A stretch of 64,000 bases of DNA from Parafrankia irregularis. Lineage in GTDB: Bacteria; Actinomycetota; Actinomycetes; Frankiales; Frankiaceae. A program made the position numbers and the translations under genes. The stretch lies in NCBI RefSeq assembly GCF_001536285.1, contig NZ_FAOZ01000006.1:62001-126000 (forward strand). Reading direction: 5' to 3'. Of the stretch, positions 52,166 through 61,648 are shown one piece after another; the stretch's first letter is position 1, and each line of letters starts with the position of its first letter. The notes below the pieces were generated by a model, which was not told the DNA's origin, did no database searches, and saw only the letters and a program-made list of their open reading frames with translations.

Positions 52166-53130
52166 CCGCGGGGAGACCCGGCCCGGAGGTCGAACCCGTG
52201 CCAGCCACCCCGACCAGCCCGACCACAGCGACCAGCCCAACCGTGACGACCACTCCGACCGCGGCGGCCTCCGCCCCGGCCAGAGTGGTCGTCCACGCCG
52301 ATGCCGGGGTGCTCGTCCGCGCGGCGGCGGCCCGGCTCGTCACCGCACTGGTCGACGCACAGGCGGAGCGCTCGGTGGCGTCGGTCGTCCTCACCGGCGG
52401 CGGCATCGGCATCGCGCTGCTGCGAGCGCTGCGGGGAAGCCCGGCGCTGGACGCGGTCGACTGGTCCCGGGTGGACGTCTGGTGGGGCGATGACCGGTTC
52501 GTGCCGGCGGACTCCCCAGACCGCAACGACCGGCAGGCCTGGGAGGCGTTGCTGGAACACATCCCGCTGGACCCGAGCCGGGTCTTCCCGATGGCGCCCT
52601 TCACTCCGGCGCGGGCGGCCGGCGACATCGAGTCCGCTTCGGACAGCGCCCCCGCCGAGGGCGCCGGCAACGCGGCCCGGCTGGCGTCGATCCGACCAGC
52701 CGGGGTCGAGGAGCCCGAGACCGCGGCCGTGGCGTACGCGGCCGAGCTGGCCGCCCGAGCGGAGCCCGGTTCGCCGGTGCCTGTCTTCGACGTGCTGTTG
52801 CTCGGGCTCGGGCCGGAGACGCACGTCGCCTCGATCTTCCCCGACTCCCCCGCGTCCGTGGCGACCGAGCCGGTGGCCGCGGTGCGGGACTGCCCGAAGC
52901 CGCCACCGACCCGGGTGACGCTGACCCCGCCGACGCTGCGGTCAGCGCGTCAGGTGTGGGTGGTCGCCGCGGGCGAGGAGAAGGCGGAGGCGGTCGCGAC
53001 CGCGCTACGCCCCGGCGCGGATCCGGTGAAATGGCCCGCCGCCGGGGCTGTCGGGCGTGAAGCCACCCTGTGGCTTGTCGACCGGGCGGCCGCGTCCCGC
53101 CTTCACGCCTCACAGGCCGGGGTCCGCTGA
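52162..53130 (+). CDS. pgl: 6-phosphogluconolactonase
   Basis: 322 residues from GTG 52162, which overlaps the opcA stop. It hydrolyses 6-phosphogluconolactone to 6-phosphogluconate, following Zwf. The NagB/RpiA-like fold shows SVVLTGGGIGIALLRALRG, WWGDDRFVPADSPDRNDRQA and PVFDVLLLGLGPETHVASIFPDSP. It ends with PPTRVTLTPPTLRSARQVWV and VAAGEEKAEAVATAL. The N-terminal about 40 residues are Thr/Pro/Ala-rich and not part of the domain; an Ala-rich insert also lies near 155-180. Final gene of the plus-strand pentose phosphate set. Confidence 0.94.
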   Translation: MTAGRPGPEVEPVPATPTSPTTATSPTVTTTPTAAASAPARVVVHADAGVLVRAAAARLVTALVDAQAERSVASVVLTGGGIGIALLRALRGSPALDAVDWSRVDVWWGDDRFVPADSPDRNDRQAWEALLEHIPLDPSRVFPMAPFTPARAAGDIESASDSAPAEGAGNAARLASIRPAGVEEPETAAVAYAAELAARAEPGSPVPVFDVLLLGLGPETHVASIFPDSPASVATEPVAAVRDCPKPPPTRVTLTPPTLRSARQVWVVAAGEEKAEAVATALRPGADPVKWPAAGAVGREATLWLVDRAAASRLHASQAGVR

Positions 53131-53162
53131 CGGAAACCCGGCCCGTGGGGCGGCCGGTGGGT

Positions 53163-53552
53163 TCAGGCCAGGATCTTCGTCTTCTCCCGTTCGAACTCGT
53201 TGCTGCTGATGACGCCGTGGTCACGTAGCTCGGCCAGCCTGCTGAGCTCGTCAGCGGTGCTGGGCCGCCCGGCTGCCGAGCGGACCTGGGCACGCCAGAG
53301 GTCGGCCGCGGCCGCGGCGTCGCGATTCTGCCGCTCGTGCATGCTGTGGCCCCGAACAATCAGATAGGCCAGCACACCGATCAGCGGGAGGATCAGAATC
53401 GCCGCGGTCCAGCCTGCCTTCCCCCAACCGGACAGGTCCTGGCTGCGGAAGACGTCCGTCACCACAGTAAAGAGCAGAAAGATCCACAACACGAAACAGA
53501 AGAACCACAGCATGTAGAGGAACACGCTGAGGAGCGGGAAGTCGGAATCCAC
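53163..53552 (-). CDS. Two-span membrane protein with SHOCT domain
   Basis: 129 residues from GTG 53552, chosen because ggagg lies 4 bases upstream; another GTG at 53573 is possible. Two hydrophobic segments (LLSVFLYMLWFFCFVLWIFL and TAAILILPLIGVLAYLIVRG, separated by VFRSQDLSGWGKAGW) are of the phospholipase-D-nuclease N-terminal (PLDc_N) type. A C-terminal SHOCT motif follows (DELSRLAELRDHGVISSNEF EREK, residues about 100-128). No catalytic domain is attached. Such proteins are common in Actinobacteria and of unknown role. Located between pgl (convergent) and the Ser/Thr kinase gene. Confidence 0.87.
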   Translation of the reverse strand: MDSDFPLLSVFLYMLWFFCFVLWIFLLFTVVTDVFRSQDLSGWGKAGWTAAILILPLIGVLAYLIVRGHSMHERQNRDAAAAADLWRAQVRSAAGRPSTADELSRLAELRDHGVISSNEFEREKTKILA

Positions 53553-53700
53553 CTTGCCTCCTCTCACCGTCACCTACCAGCAGGACCGACTCATACCCGC
53601 TTCGCCGCGCCACGCCGCGCCCAGCGCTCACCCGGCACGGGTGAATCGGCGAACGCCCCCACGCCGATCGGCTCAGGCGACGACAGCTCAGGCCCTCAGC

Positions 53701-55404
53701 TCAGGGCCGGGTGAGATCGGCGCTGCCCATCGAGTTGATCGACGTCGCCGGGAACATGTACCCCAACCGGCCATCGGGCCGTAGCGTCAGGACCAGCGGG
53801 TCGGCGCCCTGGCACAGCGGCCCCCTCTCGTCGAGCCGCTCCTGGACCGTGATGGTGTTCGGACCGGCCTCCAGCAGGCGCAGGTCCGCGCTGCACCCCT
53901 CGGTCGGATAGGAGCTGTGGCCGACGTCGTCGCCGACCGCGCCATCGGTGAGCACGATCTCGACTCCGAACCCGACCGGCCCCTGGACCACCCAACCGCT
54001 CCAGGAACCGACCATTCCGGCGGGCACGGCCGAACCAGCACCACGCGGAGCGGCACCGCCCATCATGATCCACAGTGTCACGGTGACGAGCCCGATGGCC
54101 GCCAGACCAGCGGTCCCCCCGGCAAGCCACGGACGGCTCCGTAACGCCCGGGCCATCCAGGCCGCTCGCCGAATCGGGCTCACCCGATCCACCTGATCCA
54201 TCCGACCGGCCTGATCCAGGCCCTGTACCGACGGCACGGGCACCGAGTCCCGCGGGACCGGGGACGTCGCCACACGGCCCGGATCAGCCGCGGGCGGCGG
54301 GCTCGGAGCGGTCGGCGGGGCCAGAACGGTTGGAGAGACCGGCACGGCCGGCGGCGCCGGAACCGCTGACGGGGCCGGAGTGGCAGGCGGAGCCGGAACG
54401 GCTGGAGAGACCGGAAGGGGCAGGGGGCTCCGAGCGGCGCCAGTCGTCGCGGGGGCGGACAGGCGCAGTGCCCGCAGGAGCAGGGCACGGGCCGCTTCCG
54501 CCCCCAGGCGGCTCTCCGGGTTCTTGATGAGCAGACCACCGATGACGGGCCACAGGGTGTCCGCCCGCTCCAGCGGCGGTGGATCCACGTGCAGTACCGC
54601 GCCGAGGGTCATCACGATGCTCTCCCGCGCGAACGGCGGCTCCCCGTCGACGGCGAAGTACAGCGTGGCACCGAGGGAGAACAGGTCCGCGGCCACGGAG
54701 GCCGGACGCTGGGTGATGCGCTCCGGCGCCAGGTAGGCGGGGGTACCCGCGCTGCCATCGGAACCCGGCGAGGTCGTGTCCTCGACGTGGGTCGCGATAC
54801 CGAAGTCGGTGAGCAGGACACGGCCGTCGTCGGCCAGCAGGATGTTCGCCGGTTTGACGTCCCGGTGCAGCAGCCCGATGCGCTGCCCGGCCATCAGGGC
54901 GTCCAGCACCGCCAGGCCCACCTGCGCGACCCGGGTGTTCGGCAGCGGGCCGCCCGCCCGTACCGCCGCGTCCAGTGACGTGGCGGCGATCAGCTCCATG
55001 ATGATCCACGGGATGCCGACGTCCTCGAGGACGTCGGTCACGGAGACGACGTGCGGGTTGCCCCGCAGCCGGGCGGCGTTGCGGGCCTCCCGTACCGCGG
55101 CGGCGACCCGGGCCCGGTCCGGGTCGACCGGTCCGGGCCCGCTCGGACGTCCACCGACCCAGATGGCCTTGGCCGCCACCTCGACCCGCAGCAGCAGGTC
55201 CGAGGCGCGCCAGACGACGCCCATGGAGCCGGCGCCGATTGGTTCCAGCAGGCGGTACCGACCGGCCACAACGTGACCGGCCTGAACCCGGCCGGCCACC
55301 ATGCGGCCGGCCGCACTGCGGCCGACCTCCTCGTGGCCGGTCACGCCCCGGCCGGCCTCGGTGCGGCCGGCCACCGTGCGATCGGCCACCGTGCGATCGG
55401 CCAC
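53701..55404 (-). CDS. Membrane-anchored serine/threonine protein kinase (PknB-like)
   Basis: 567 residues from GTG 55404. About 48 residues of pentapeptide repeats (DRTVA, AGRVQ and similar) precede the kinase: Gly loop RLLEPIGAGSMGVVWRA, VEVAAKAIWV (ATP Lys), LLHRDVKPANILL (Asp182), LLTDFGIAT and TPAYLAPERI. A Pro/Ala/Val linker (about 310-400), one membrane span (about 425-448, GLAAIGLVTVTLWIMMGG) and an extracellular about 120-residue sensor follow. Hanks-type kinase activity is expected. The sensor (SWSGWVVQGPVGFGVEIVLT, GCSADLRLLEAGPNTITVQE) is small and unassigned. Because the repeats precede the kinase, an ATG nearer residue 35 could be the true start. Confidence 0.9.
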   Translation of the reverse strand: MADRTVADRTVAGRTEAGRGVTGHEEVGRSAAGRMVAGRVQAGHVVAGRYRLLEPIGAGSMGVVWRASDLLLRVEVAAKAIWVGGRPSGPGPVDPDRARVAAAVREARNAARLRGNPHVVSVTDVLEDVGIPWIIMELIAATSLDAAVRAGGPLPNTRVAQVGLAVLDALMAGQRIGLLHRDVKPANILLADDGRVLLTDFGIATHVEDTTSPGSDGSAGTPAYLAPERITQRPASVAADLFSLGATLYFAVDGEPPFARESIVMTLGAVLHVDPPPLERADTLWPVIGGLLIKNPESRLGAEAARALLLRALRLSAPATTGAARSPLPLPVSPAVPAPPATPAPSAVPAPPAVPVSPTVLAPPTAPSPPPAADPGRVATSPVPRDSVPVPSVQGLDQAGRMDQVDRVSPIRRAAWMARALRSRPWLAGGTAGLAAIGLVTVTLWIMMGGAAPRGAGSAVPAGMVGSWSGWVVQGPVGFGVEIVLTDGAVGDDVGHSSYPTEGCSADLRLLEAGPNTITVQERLDERGPLCQGADPLVLTLRPDGRLGYMFPATSINSMGSADLTRP

Positions 55405-55413
55405 CGTGCGATC
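55369..55413. repeat. 15-bp tandem repeat at the 5' end of the kinase gene
   Basis: ggccaccgtgcgatc occurs three times without change at 55369-55383, 55384-55398 and 55399-55413. Degenerate units continue on both sides through about 55250-55460. In frame on the minus strand they encode pentapeptides such as DRTVA. Confidence 0.9.
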
Positions 55414-55488
55414 GCTCTCAACGTGGCCGGCCCCAACGTGGCCGGCCTCGAACTCGCACAGCTGACGGTTCCGCGGTGAGGCTCAGGT

Positions 55489-55830
55489 TCAGGTGACCGG
55501 CGCGCCCCGCAGCTTCGCCAGGGCCTCCGCGAGGATCGCCTCGCCGTCCTTCTCGTTGCGGCGCTCCCGCACGTAGGCGAGGTGCGTCTTGTACGGCTCG
55601 GTCTTCGGCGGCGCGGGGGTGTTGTCACGGTCCCTGCCGGCGGGAAAACCACAGCTCGGACAGTCCCAGGTGTCCGGTATGGAAGCGTCGGCGGCGAAGG
55701 CCGGCTTCGTCTCGTGCTCGTTGGCGCACCAGAAGGAGATCCGTTGCCGCGGCGCAGTGTCGCCCCGCTCGGCCTCCCCCATTGGCCCTGCCCCGACCCG
55801 GCTCCCCCGGATGGCGTTGCCACCTGCCAC
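55489..55830 (-). CDS. rbpA: RNA polymerase-binding protein RbpA
   Basis: 113 residues from GTG 55830. It binds RNA polymerase and the principal sigma factor and promotes open-complex formation in Actinobacteria. The sequence GNAIRGSRVGAGPMGEAERG is the conserved basic N-terminal segment. The central zinc-binding core is ISFWCANEHETKPAFAADAS with WDCPSCGFPAG. The C-terminal sigma-interacting helix is THLAYVRERRNEKDGEAILA. Homologues start at the same residue, which decides against the longer upstream frame. It sits downstream of the solute-binding lipoprotein gene; the 283-bp gap upstream probably holds its own promoter. Confidence 0.96.
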   Translation of the reverse strand: MAGGNAIRGSRVGAGPMGEAERGDTAPRQRISFWCANEHETKPAFAADASIPDTWDCPSCGFPAGRDRDNTPAPPKTEPYKTHLAYVRERRNEKDGEAILAEALAKLRGAPVT

Positions 55831-56033
55831 GGCCCGCGTGCTCCTTCGTCTCGTCCCATGGGTGGTAGCTCGGCGGTCGGCCCCCCGCGGTCGGACCACC
55901 CACGCCCGCACCGCCACCGTTGACGTGCCGGCGCCTACCGAAAGGCTCGCCGAGGACGTCTTTTCGGAGTGTAGGACGCCAGGCCCACCACGGGTTACAC
56001 CGACCACCCCCACCGGGGCTTCTATCGGTTCAG

Positions 56034-56053
56034 GAGGGCCCGTTGGGGCCCTC
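56034..56053 (-). terminator. Hairpin downstream of the solute-binding lipoprotein gene
   Basis: gagggccc (56034-56041) and gggccctc (56046-56053) form a perfect 8-bp stem with a 4-base loop, 62 bp past the stop at 56115, on the minus strand. Confidence 0.55.
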
Positions 56054-56114
56054 GCCCGGGTGTGTTCCTGCTCGCTGTGAGGGCTTCGGCGCGCTGCGAG
56101 AAGCTCGACGCCAC

Positions 56115-57899
56115 TCAGGGTGCCAGTGCGACTGCGGTGGGGTCGGCCGTTCCCAGCGACGGAACGATCGTGAAGGTCACGACGGTCGCACTGTGGAGGC
56201 GGGCCGAGTACCTGACCGCGAGTGGCACGACCGCGGCGTCGCTGACAACCGTGTGCTCCAACGCCGACCAGTCCGCCGCGGCCTCGACCTTCCCCAGGGT
56301 CGTGAGAGCGCCCTCCAGGCGGGTCTGCAGGTCCTCAAGCCGGTAGCCGCCGTCCGCCGGGCGTGTGCCGACCCAGGTCTCGTCCAGCAGCGGCTGGTAG
56401 ACGGTGCGCCCGGCATCGCCGAACCAGTCCGGGTCGATGGTGGTCAGCGCCAGGTCCCAGAACTGCGCCTGCGGGTTGCTCACCGCCTGCTGGTACTGCT
56501 CCGCGTTGCGGATCCGCACGTCCAGCCGGATGCCGGCGCGAGCGAACGCGGTCCGCAGAGCCTGGGCGACGGCGGCGTCGGTGGCACTGTCCGTCGTCAG
56601 CAGCGACAGCGCGGTCACCTTCCCGCCGGGGTTGTTCGCCAGGCCCTCGCCACAGCGCTCGGGGTCGCCGGTGCCCTCCCCCGCCGCATAGGGGTCGTAC
56701 TCCTCGTAGCCGGTCATCGGCGGCTGCAGCAGCTGGGACGTCTCACCGGCGAGCGTCGGCCCGCCGAGCGCGTCGACGACCGCGGCCCGGTCGACGCAGT
56801 ACGCCAGTGCGGCGCGCACCTGCTGCTCGCGCAGCGCGGCCGCGGACGGCCCGTTCAACCCGACGACGAGCGCGGTCACCGGCCCGGTCGAGGAGACCGC
56901 CAGCCGGTCGTCCCCGTCGCCGGCCAGGTCGCTCAGCACGCCCGCGGGAACCTCCCCGTCGAGGGCCATGTCCCCTTCCCCAGCCTGGATGCGGGCGGCG
57001 ATGGTCTCCGGGGTGAGGCCGTCCGTGACGGTGATGTGGTCGGGCAGCGCCCGCCTGATGCCGTCGGACGAGCCGCTCCAGGACGGGTTGCGGGAAAGCA
57101 GGTAGCTGCCGTCGGGTGCGGGCACGAAGCGGTACGGACCGGCGGAGATCAGGTTGTCGAGGTACTCCGGGGAGTCCGCCGGATAGGCCAACGCCTCCAG
57201 GGGAACCGGGGAGCTGGCCGGCAACGCCAGCAGGTCGACGAAGTCGTTGGACGCCTTGAGCAGGTGGAACACGATCGTGTCGTCGCCGACGACCTCGACG
57301 CCGGGGATCGAGCCGCTTTCGATCAGGGCCGGCGCGTCGGCTACCGGTGCGCTGGCGAGCTGGGTGCAGAACTCGGCGAAGCCGCGGATGGTCGCGGCGT
57401 AGTAACCGCGCATCGGCGACGGCGTCGGTGGCGAGCACAGCCGCTTGAATCCCCGTGCCACGTCGGTCGCGGTGATCCGGCGCTGGCTCGGTGTGTTCCA
57501 GCGGGCCGCCGAACGCAGGCGCACCGTGTAGGCCAGACGGTCCTCGGACACCACGGGAGCGCCGACCGCGAGATCTGGCCGCGGAATCGTCGATCCGGTG
57601 ACGTCCGTGTCCGAAGGGTAGCTGTAGAGCTGCCGGGTCACGAGCCGGGCGAACGCGCGCTCCCCCGGCTCGTCGGCCCAGCCTGGATCGCCGCTGGGCA
57701 TCTGCCCGGTGAGCAGGCGGAGGGTGCCGCCGGGCTTGTCGACGGGCGCGGAGGTCGTCGGTGCACTGGACGGGCTTGCCGCCATCGGGCCTGGCGCCGG
57801 ATCGGGCTCACCGCTGCACCCCGCGGCCGCGAACATCGCGGCCGCGAGGAGGGCGACCAGCGCACGAAGGGTGCCCGACCACCGGGATCTGCTGCTCAA
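56115..57899 (-). CDS. Solute-binding lipoprotein of an ABC transporter (SBP_bac_5 family)
   Basis: 594 residues from a TTG at 57899, the first start after the secG stop; gaagag lies 9 bases upstream. A lipoprotein signal sequence has the hydrophobic core LVALLAAAMFAAAG and the lipobox Cys in AAAGCSGEP. The mature protein has the family-5 extracellular peptide-binding pattern: GGTLRLLTG, LAYTVRLRSAARWNTPS, GPYRFVPAPDGSYLLSRNPS and QVRAALAYCVDRAAVVDALG. No permease or ATPase genes are nearby, so the substrate (peptide or other) and partner transporter are unknown. Co-transcription with secG is likely from the 5-bp spacing. Confidence 0.85.
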   Translation of the reverse strand: MSSRSRWSGTLRALVALLAAAMFAAAGCSGEPDPAPGPMAASPSSAPTTSAPVDKPGGTLRLLTGQMPSGDPGWADEPGERAFARLVTRQLYSYPSDTDVTGSTIPRPDLAVGAPVVSEDRLAYTVRLRSAARWNTPSQRRITATDVARGFKRLCSPPTPSPMRGYYAATIRGFAEFCTQLASAPVADAPALIESGSIPGVEVVGDDTIVFHLLKASNDFVDLLALPASSPVPLEALAYPADSPEYLDNLISAGPYRFVPAPDGSYLLSRNPSWSGSSDGIRRALPDHITVTDGLTPETIAARIQAGEGDMALDGEVPAGVLSDLAGDGDDRLAVSSTGPVTALVVGLNGPSAAALREQQVRAALAYCVDRAAVVDALGGPTLAGETSQLLQPPMTGYEEYDPYAAGEGTGDPERCGEGLANNPGGKVTALSLLTTDSATDAAVAQALRTAFARAGIRLDVRIRNAEQYQQAVSNPQAQFWDLALTTIDPDWFGDAGRTVYQPLLDETWVGTRPADGGYRLEDLQTRLEGALTTLGKVEAAADWSALEHTVVSDAAVVPLAVRYSARLHSATVVTFTIVPSLGTADPTAVALAP

Positions 57900-57904
57900 A
57901 CTAT

Positions 57905-58135
57905 TCAGCTCTTCAACAGCAGACCGAGGCCGATGATGCAGGTGGCCCACAACAGGGCCACCGCGATGGTGAGGCGGTCGAGGTTCTTCTCGACGACCGA
58001 GGAGCCGCCCAGCGACGACGACACCCCTCCGCCGAAGAGGGTCGAAAGACCACCGCCCTTGGCCCGGTGCAGCAACACCAGCAAGATGAGCAGCACGCTC
58101 GTGACGATGAGTGCGATCGACAGACCGACCGTCAT
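57905..58135 (-). CDS. secG: Preprotein translocase subunit SecG
   Basis: 76 residues with two membrane spans: IALIVTSVLLILLVLLH (about 6-24) and LTIAVALLWATCIIGLGLLL (about 55-74). They are separated by the typical Gly/Ser-rich loop with KGGGLSTLFGGGVSSSLGGS and RAKGGGL, the most conserved part of SecG. It is an accessory subunit of the SecYEG export channel. In Actinobacteria secG follows gap-pgk-tpiA, exactly as here. It lies 103 bp downstream of tpiA and 5 bp upstream of the lipoprotein gene. Confidence 0.96.
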   Translation of the reverse strand: MTVGLSIALIVTSVLLILLVLLHRAKGGGLSTLFGGGVSSSLGGSSVVEKNLDRLTIAVALLWATCIIGLGLLLKS

Positions 58136-58238
58136 CTGGACCAGCTCCCGCTGTCGTTAGGGCCCGAACGTCGTACCCGATCAGGCCCGACGATCGTGCC
58201 AACGTACATCACGCCGCCCCGGTGCCCGCGCAGGTGCC

Positions 58239-59051
58239 TCAGGCCGCCGGCGAAGCGCGGACGATCCCCACGAACTCCTCTGCGACAAGGCTCGCGCCGC
58301 CGACGAGACCACCGTCGACATCGGGCATGGTGAACAGTTCGGCGGCGTTCGCGGCCTTGACCGAGCCCCCGTAGAGGACCCGGATTCCGCTCGCGACGGA
58401 ATCCCCGAACAGCTTCGAGAGCTGGCCACGAACCGCCGAACACATGTCCTGGGCGTCCTGGGCCGAGGCGGTCCGACCGGTTCCGATCGCCCACACCGGC
58501 TCGTAGGCGACGACGAGTGTCGCGGCCTGCTCGGCGCTGACGCCGGCGAGCGAACCCTCCAGCTGGGTCAGCACATGCTCGACGTGGTTGCCCGCCGCGC
58601 GGACGTCCTCGTGCTCGCCGACGCAGAGGATCGGTGTGATGCCGTGCTTGTAGGCCGCGAGGACCTTGGAGGCGACCAGTGCGTCGTCCTCGTGATGGTA
58701 GGTGCGCCGCTCGGAGTGCCCGACGACGACATAGGAGCAGCCAAGCCTCGACAGCATGGTTCCGCTGATGTCACCGGTGTAGGCCCCGGAGCCGTGCGGC
58801 GACAGGTCCTGACCCCCGTAGCCGACGGCGAGCTTGTCGCCGTCGACCAGGGTCTGGACGCTGCGCAGGTCGGTGAACGGCGGCAGGAAGACGACCTCGA
58901 CCTTCTCCAGCTCGGCCGGCTTCAGGTCGAAGGCGACCTTCTGCACCAGCGCGATGGCCTCGAGATGGTTGAGGTTCATCTTCCAGTTGCCGGCGACCAA
59001 CGTCCGCCGACCGGAACCGGCCGATCCGCGGGCGGGTGCCCCCTTCGCCAC
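58239..59051 (-). CDS. tpiA: Triosephosphate isomerase
   Basis: 270 residues from GTG 59051. It interconverts dihydroxyacetone phosphate and glyceraldehyde 3-phosphate. The substrate Lys is in [11 protein letters not shown], the catalytic His in [12 protein letters not shown], the catalytic Glu in [13 protein letters not shown] and the phosphate loop in [12 protein letters not shown] with GGLVGGASL. The N-terminal 16 residues are a short basic extension. It is third in the minus-strand set gap-pgk-tpiA-secG, 90 bp after pgk, with a small repeat in the gap. Confidence 0.97.
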   Translation of the reverse strand: MAKGAPARGSAGSGRRTLVAGNWKMNLNHLEAIALVQKVAFDLKPAELEKVEVVFLPPFTDLRSVQTLVDGDKLAVGYGGQDLSPHGSGAYTGDISGTMLSRLGCSYVVVGHSERRTYHHEDDALVASKVLAAYKHGITPILCVGEHEDVRAAGNHVEHVLTQLEGSLAGVSAEQAATLVVAYEPVWAIGTGRTASAQDAQDMCSAVRGQLSKLFGDSVASGIRVLYGGSVKAANAAELFTMPDVDGGLVGGASLVAEEFVGIVRASPAA

Positions 59052-59070
59052 GTCCCTGCTTCCCTTCGTC

Positions 59071-59117
59071 GGTGATGATGCTTCGGATGGTGATGCATCG
59101 GAGGTGATGCCTCGAAT
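59071..59117. repeat. Short imperfect repeat in the pgk-tpiA gap
   Basis: Three units beginning ggtgatg: 59071-59088, 59089-59102 and 59103-59117 (18, 14 and 15 bp), each continuing with a tgc-tcgga-like end. It fills the space between the pgk stop and the tpiA ribosome site. Confidence 0.6.
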
Positions 59118-59141
59118 GGCGTCCCGTGCCCCGGGCGGGGC

Positions 59142-60344
59142 TCAGACGTCGAGTGCGGCGAGCCCGGGAAGGCTCTTGCCCTCCAGGTACTCCAGGCTGG
59201 CGCCACCGCCGGTGGAGATGTGGCTGAAGTCGCTGTCCGGGATGCCGAGCGCACGGACGGCGGCGGCCGAGTCCCCGCCACCCACGACGGAGAAACCGTC
59301 ACCGGCGGCGACGGCCTCGGCCACGCCCTTCGTTCCCGCGGCGAACGGCGCGAACTCGAAGACACCCATCGGGCCGTTCCAGAAGATCGTGGCCGCACCG
59401 CCGACCACGTCGGCGAACGCCGCGGTCGAGGCCGGCCCGATGTCGAGGCCCAGCCAGCCGTCCGGAATCGCGTCCGCGGCGACGACCGCGGTGTCGGCGT
59501 CCGCCGCGAAGCGGTCCGCGACCACGACGTCCGTGGGAAGCACGAGCCGGTCGCCGGCCTCGGCCAGCAGCCCCTTGCAGGTGTCGATCATCTCGCTCTC
59601 CAGGAGCGAGGCGCCGACCGGGTACCCGAGCGCAGCCAGGAAGGTGAAGCACATCCCGCCCCCGACCAGGAGCGAGTCGACCTTCGGCAGCAGGGCCCGG
59701 ATGACGCCGAGCTTGTCCGACACCTTCGAGCCGCCGAGCACCACCGTGTACGGCCGGGCCGGAGCGGCGGTGAGCCTGCGCAGCACGTCCAGCTCGGTCA
59801 GCACCAGCCGGCCCGCCGCGTGCGGCAGCCGCTTGGGCACCTCGGACACGCTCGCGTGCGCCCGGTGCACGGCGCCGAACGCGTCACCCACGTAGAACTC
59901 GGCGAGCGCCGAGAGCTCGTCCGCGAACGCGGCCCGGGCGGCGGCGTCCTTGCTGGTCTCCCCCGGATGGAAACGGAGGTTCTCCAGCAGGGCCACCTGC
60001 CCCTCGCCCAGCTGCCCGACCACCTCGCGGGCCCGGTCACCGGCGATGTCGCCGCTGCCGTCCCCGGCGAAGGCGACCGGGACTCCCAGCAGCTCGGCCA
60101 GCCGCTCGGCGACCGGGGCGAGCGAGTACTTCGCCTCGGGCTCACCCTTGGGGCGGCCGAGGTGCGAGCAGACCACCACCTTCGCCTGCCGGTCCAGCAG
60201 CGCCTGGATCGTCGGCACGCTGGCCCGCACCCGACCGTCGTCGGTGATGCGGGGCGTGGCCCCCGAGCGGTCCAGAGGCACGTTGAGATCACTACGGACA
60301 AGTACACGGTGACCGGTGACCTGCAGGTCGTCGATCGTCCTCAC
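59142..60344 (-). CDS. pgk: Phosphoglycerate kinase
   Basis: 400 residues from GTG 60344. It transfers phosphate from 1,3-bisphosphoglycerate to ADP. N-domain landmarks are [17 protein letters not shown] and [12 protein letters not shown] with [12 protein letters not shown]. The C-domain nucleotide site has [29 protein letters not shown] and [16 protein letters not shown], with the terminal [13 protein letters not shown] and [20 protein letters not shown]. The length is normal. It is in the minus-strand order gap-pgk-tpiA, 62 bp downstream of gap, and probably one operon. Confidence 0.98.
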   Translation of the reverse strand: MRTIDDLQVTGHRVLVRSDLNVPLDRSGATPRITDDGRVRASVPTIQALLDRQAKVVVCSHLGRPKGEPEAKYSLAPVAERLAELLGVPVAFAGDGSGDIAGDRAREVVGQLGEGQVALLENLRFHPGETSKDAAARAAFADELSALAEFYVGDAFGAVHRAHASVSEVPKRLPHAAGRLVLTELDVLRRLTAAPARPYTVVLGGSKVSDKLGVIRALLPKVDSLLVGGGMCFTFLAALGYPVGASLLESEMIDTCKGLLAEAGDRLVLPTDVVVADRFAADADTAVVAADAIPDGWLGLDIGPASTAAFADVVGGAATIFWNGPMGVFEFAPFAAGTKGVAEAVAAGDGFSVVGGGDSAAAVRALGIPDSDFSHISTGGGASLEYLEGKSLPGLAALDV

Positions 60345-60405
60345 GCTGGCTACTCCGGTGTAGGCGAAGGTCAGGTGGTCAGGTTGGTCGGATGACCTGG
60401 TGTTG

Positions 60406-61425
<1,020 letters not shown>

Positions 61426-61648
61426 CTATGCTCGTGTGCCGTCGTGTGCCAGGAGCCTAGCGAGTCCGGACATCATCGGCGGGAATCCGAACCGATACAT
61501 GTCGGTCTCCTCACATCGGGGGACCCAGCACCCTCAGCAATTGGTTGAATGCAGCGCCTTTCGCCAAACACCCTATCCCATGGGCCTCGGCGAACACGGC
61601 GCGTGTCCGCGCACTCGACGTACCCCGTCCAGGCACCTGATTGCGTGC

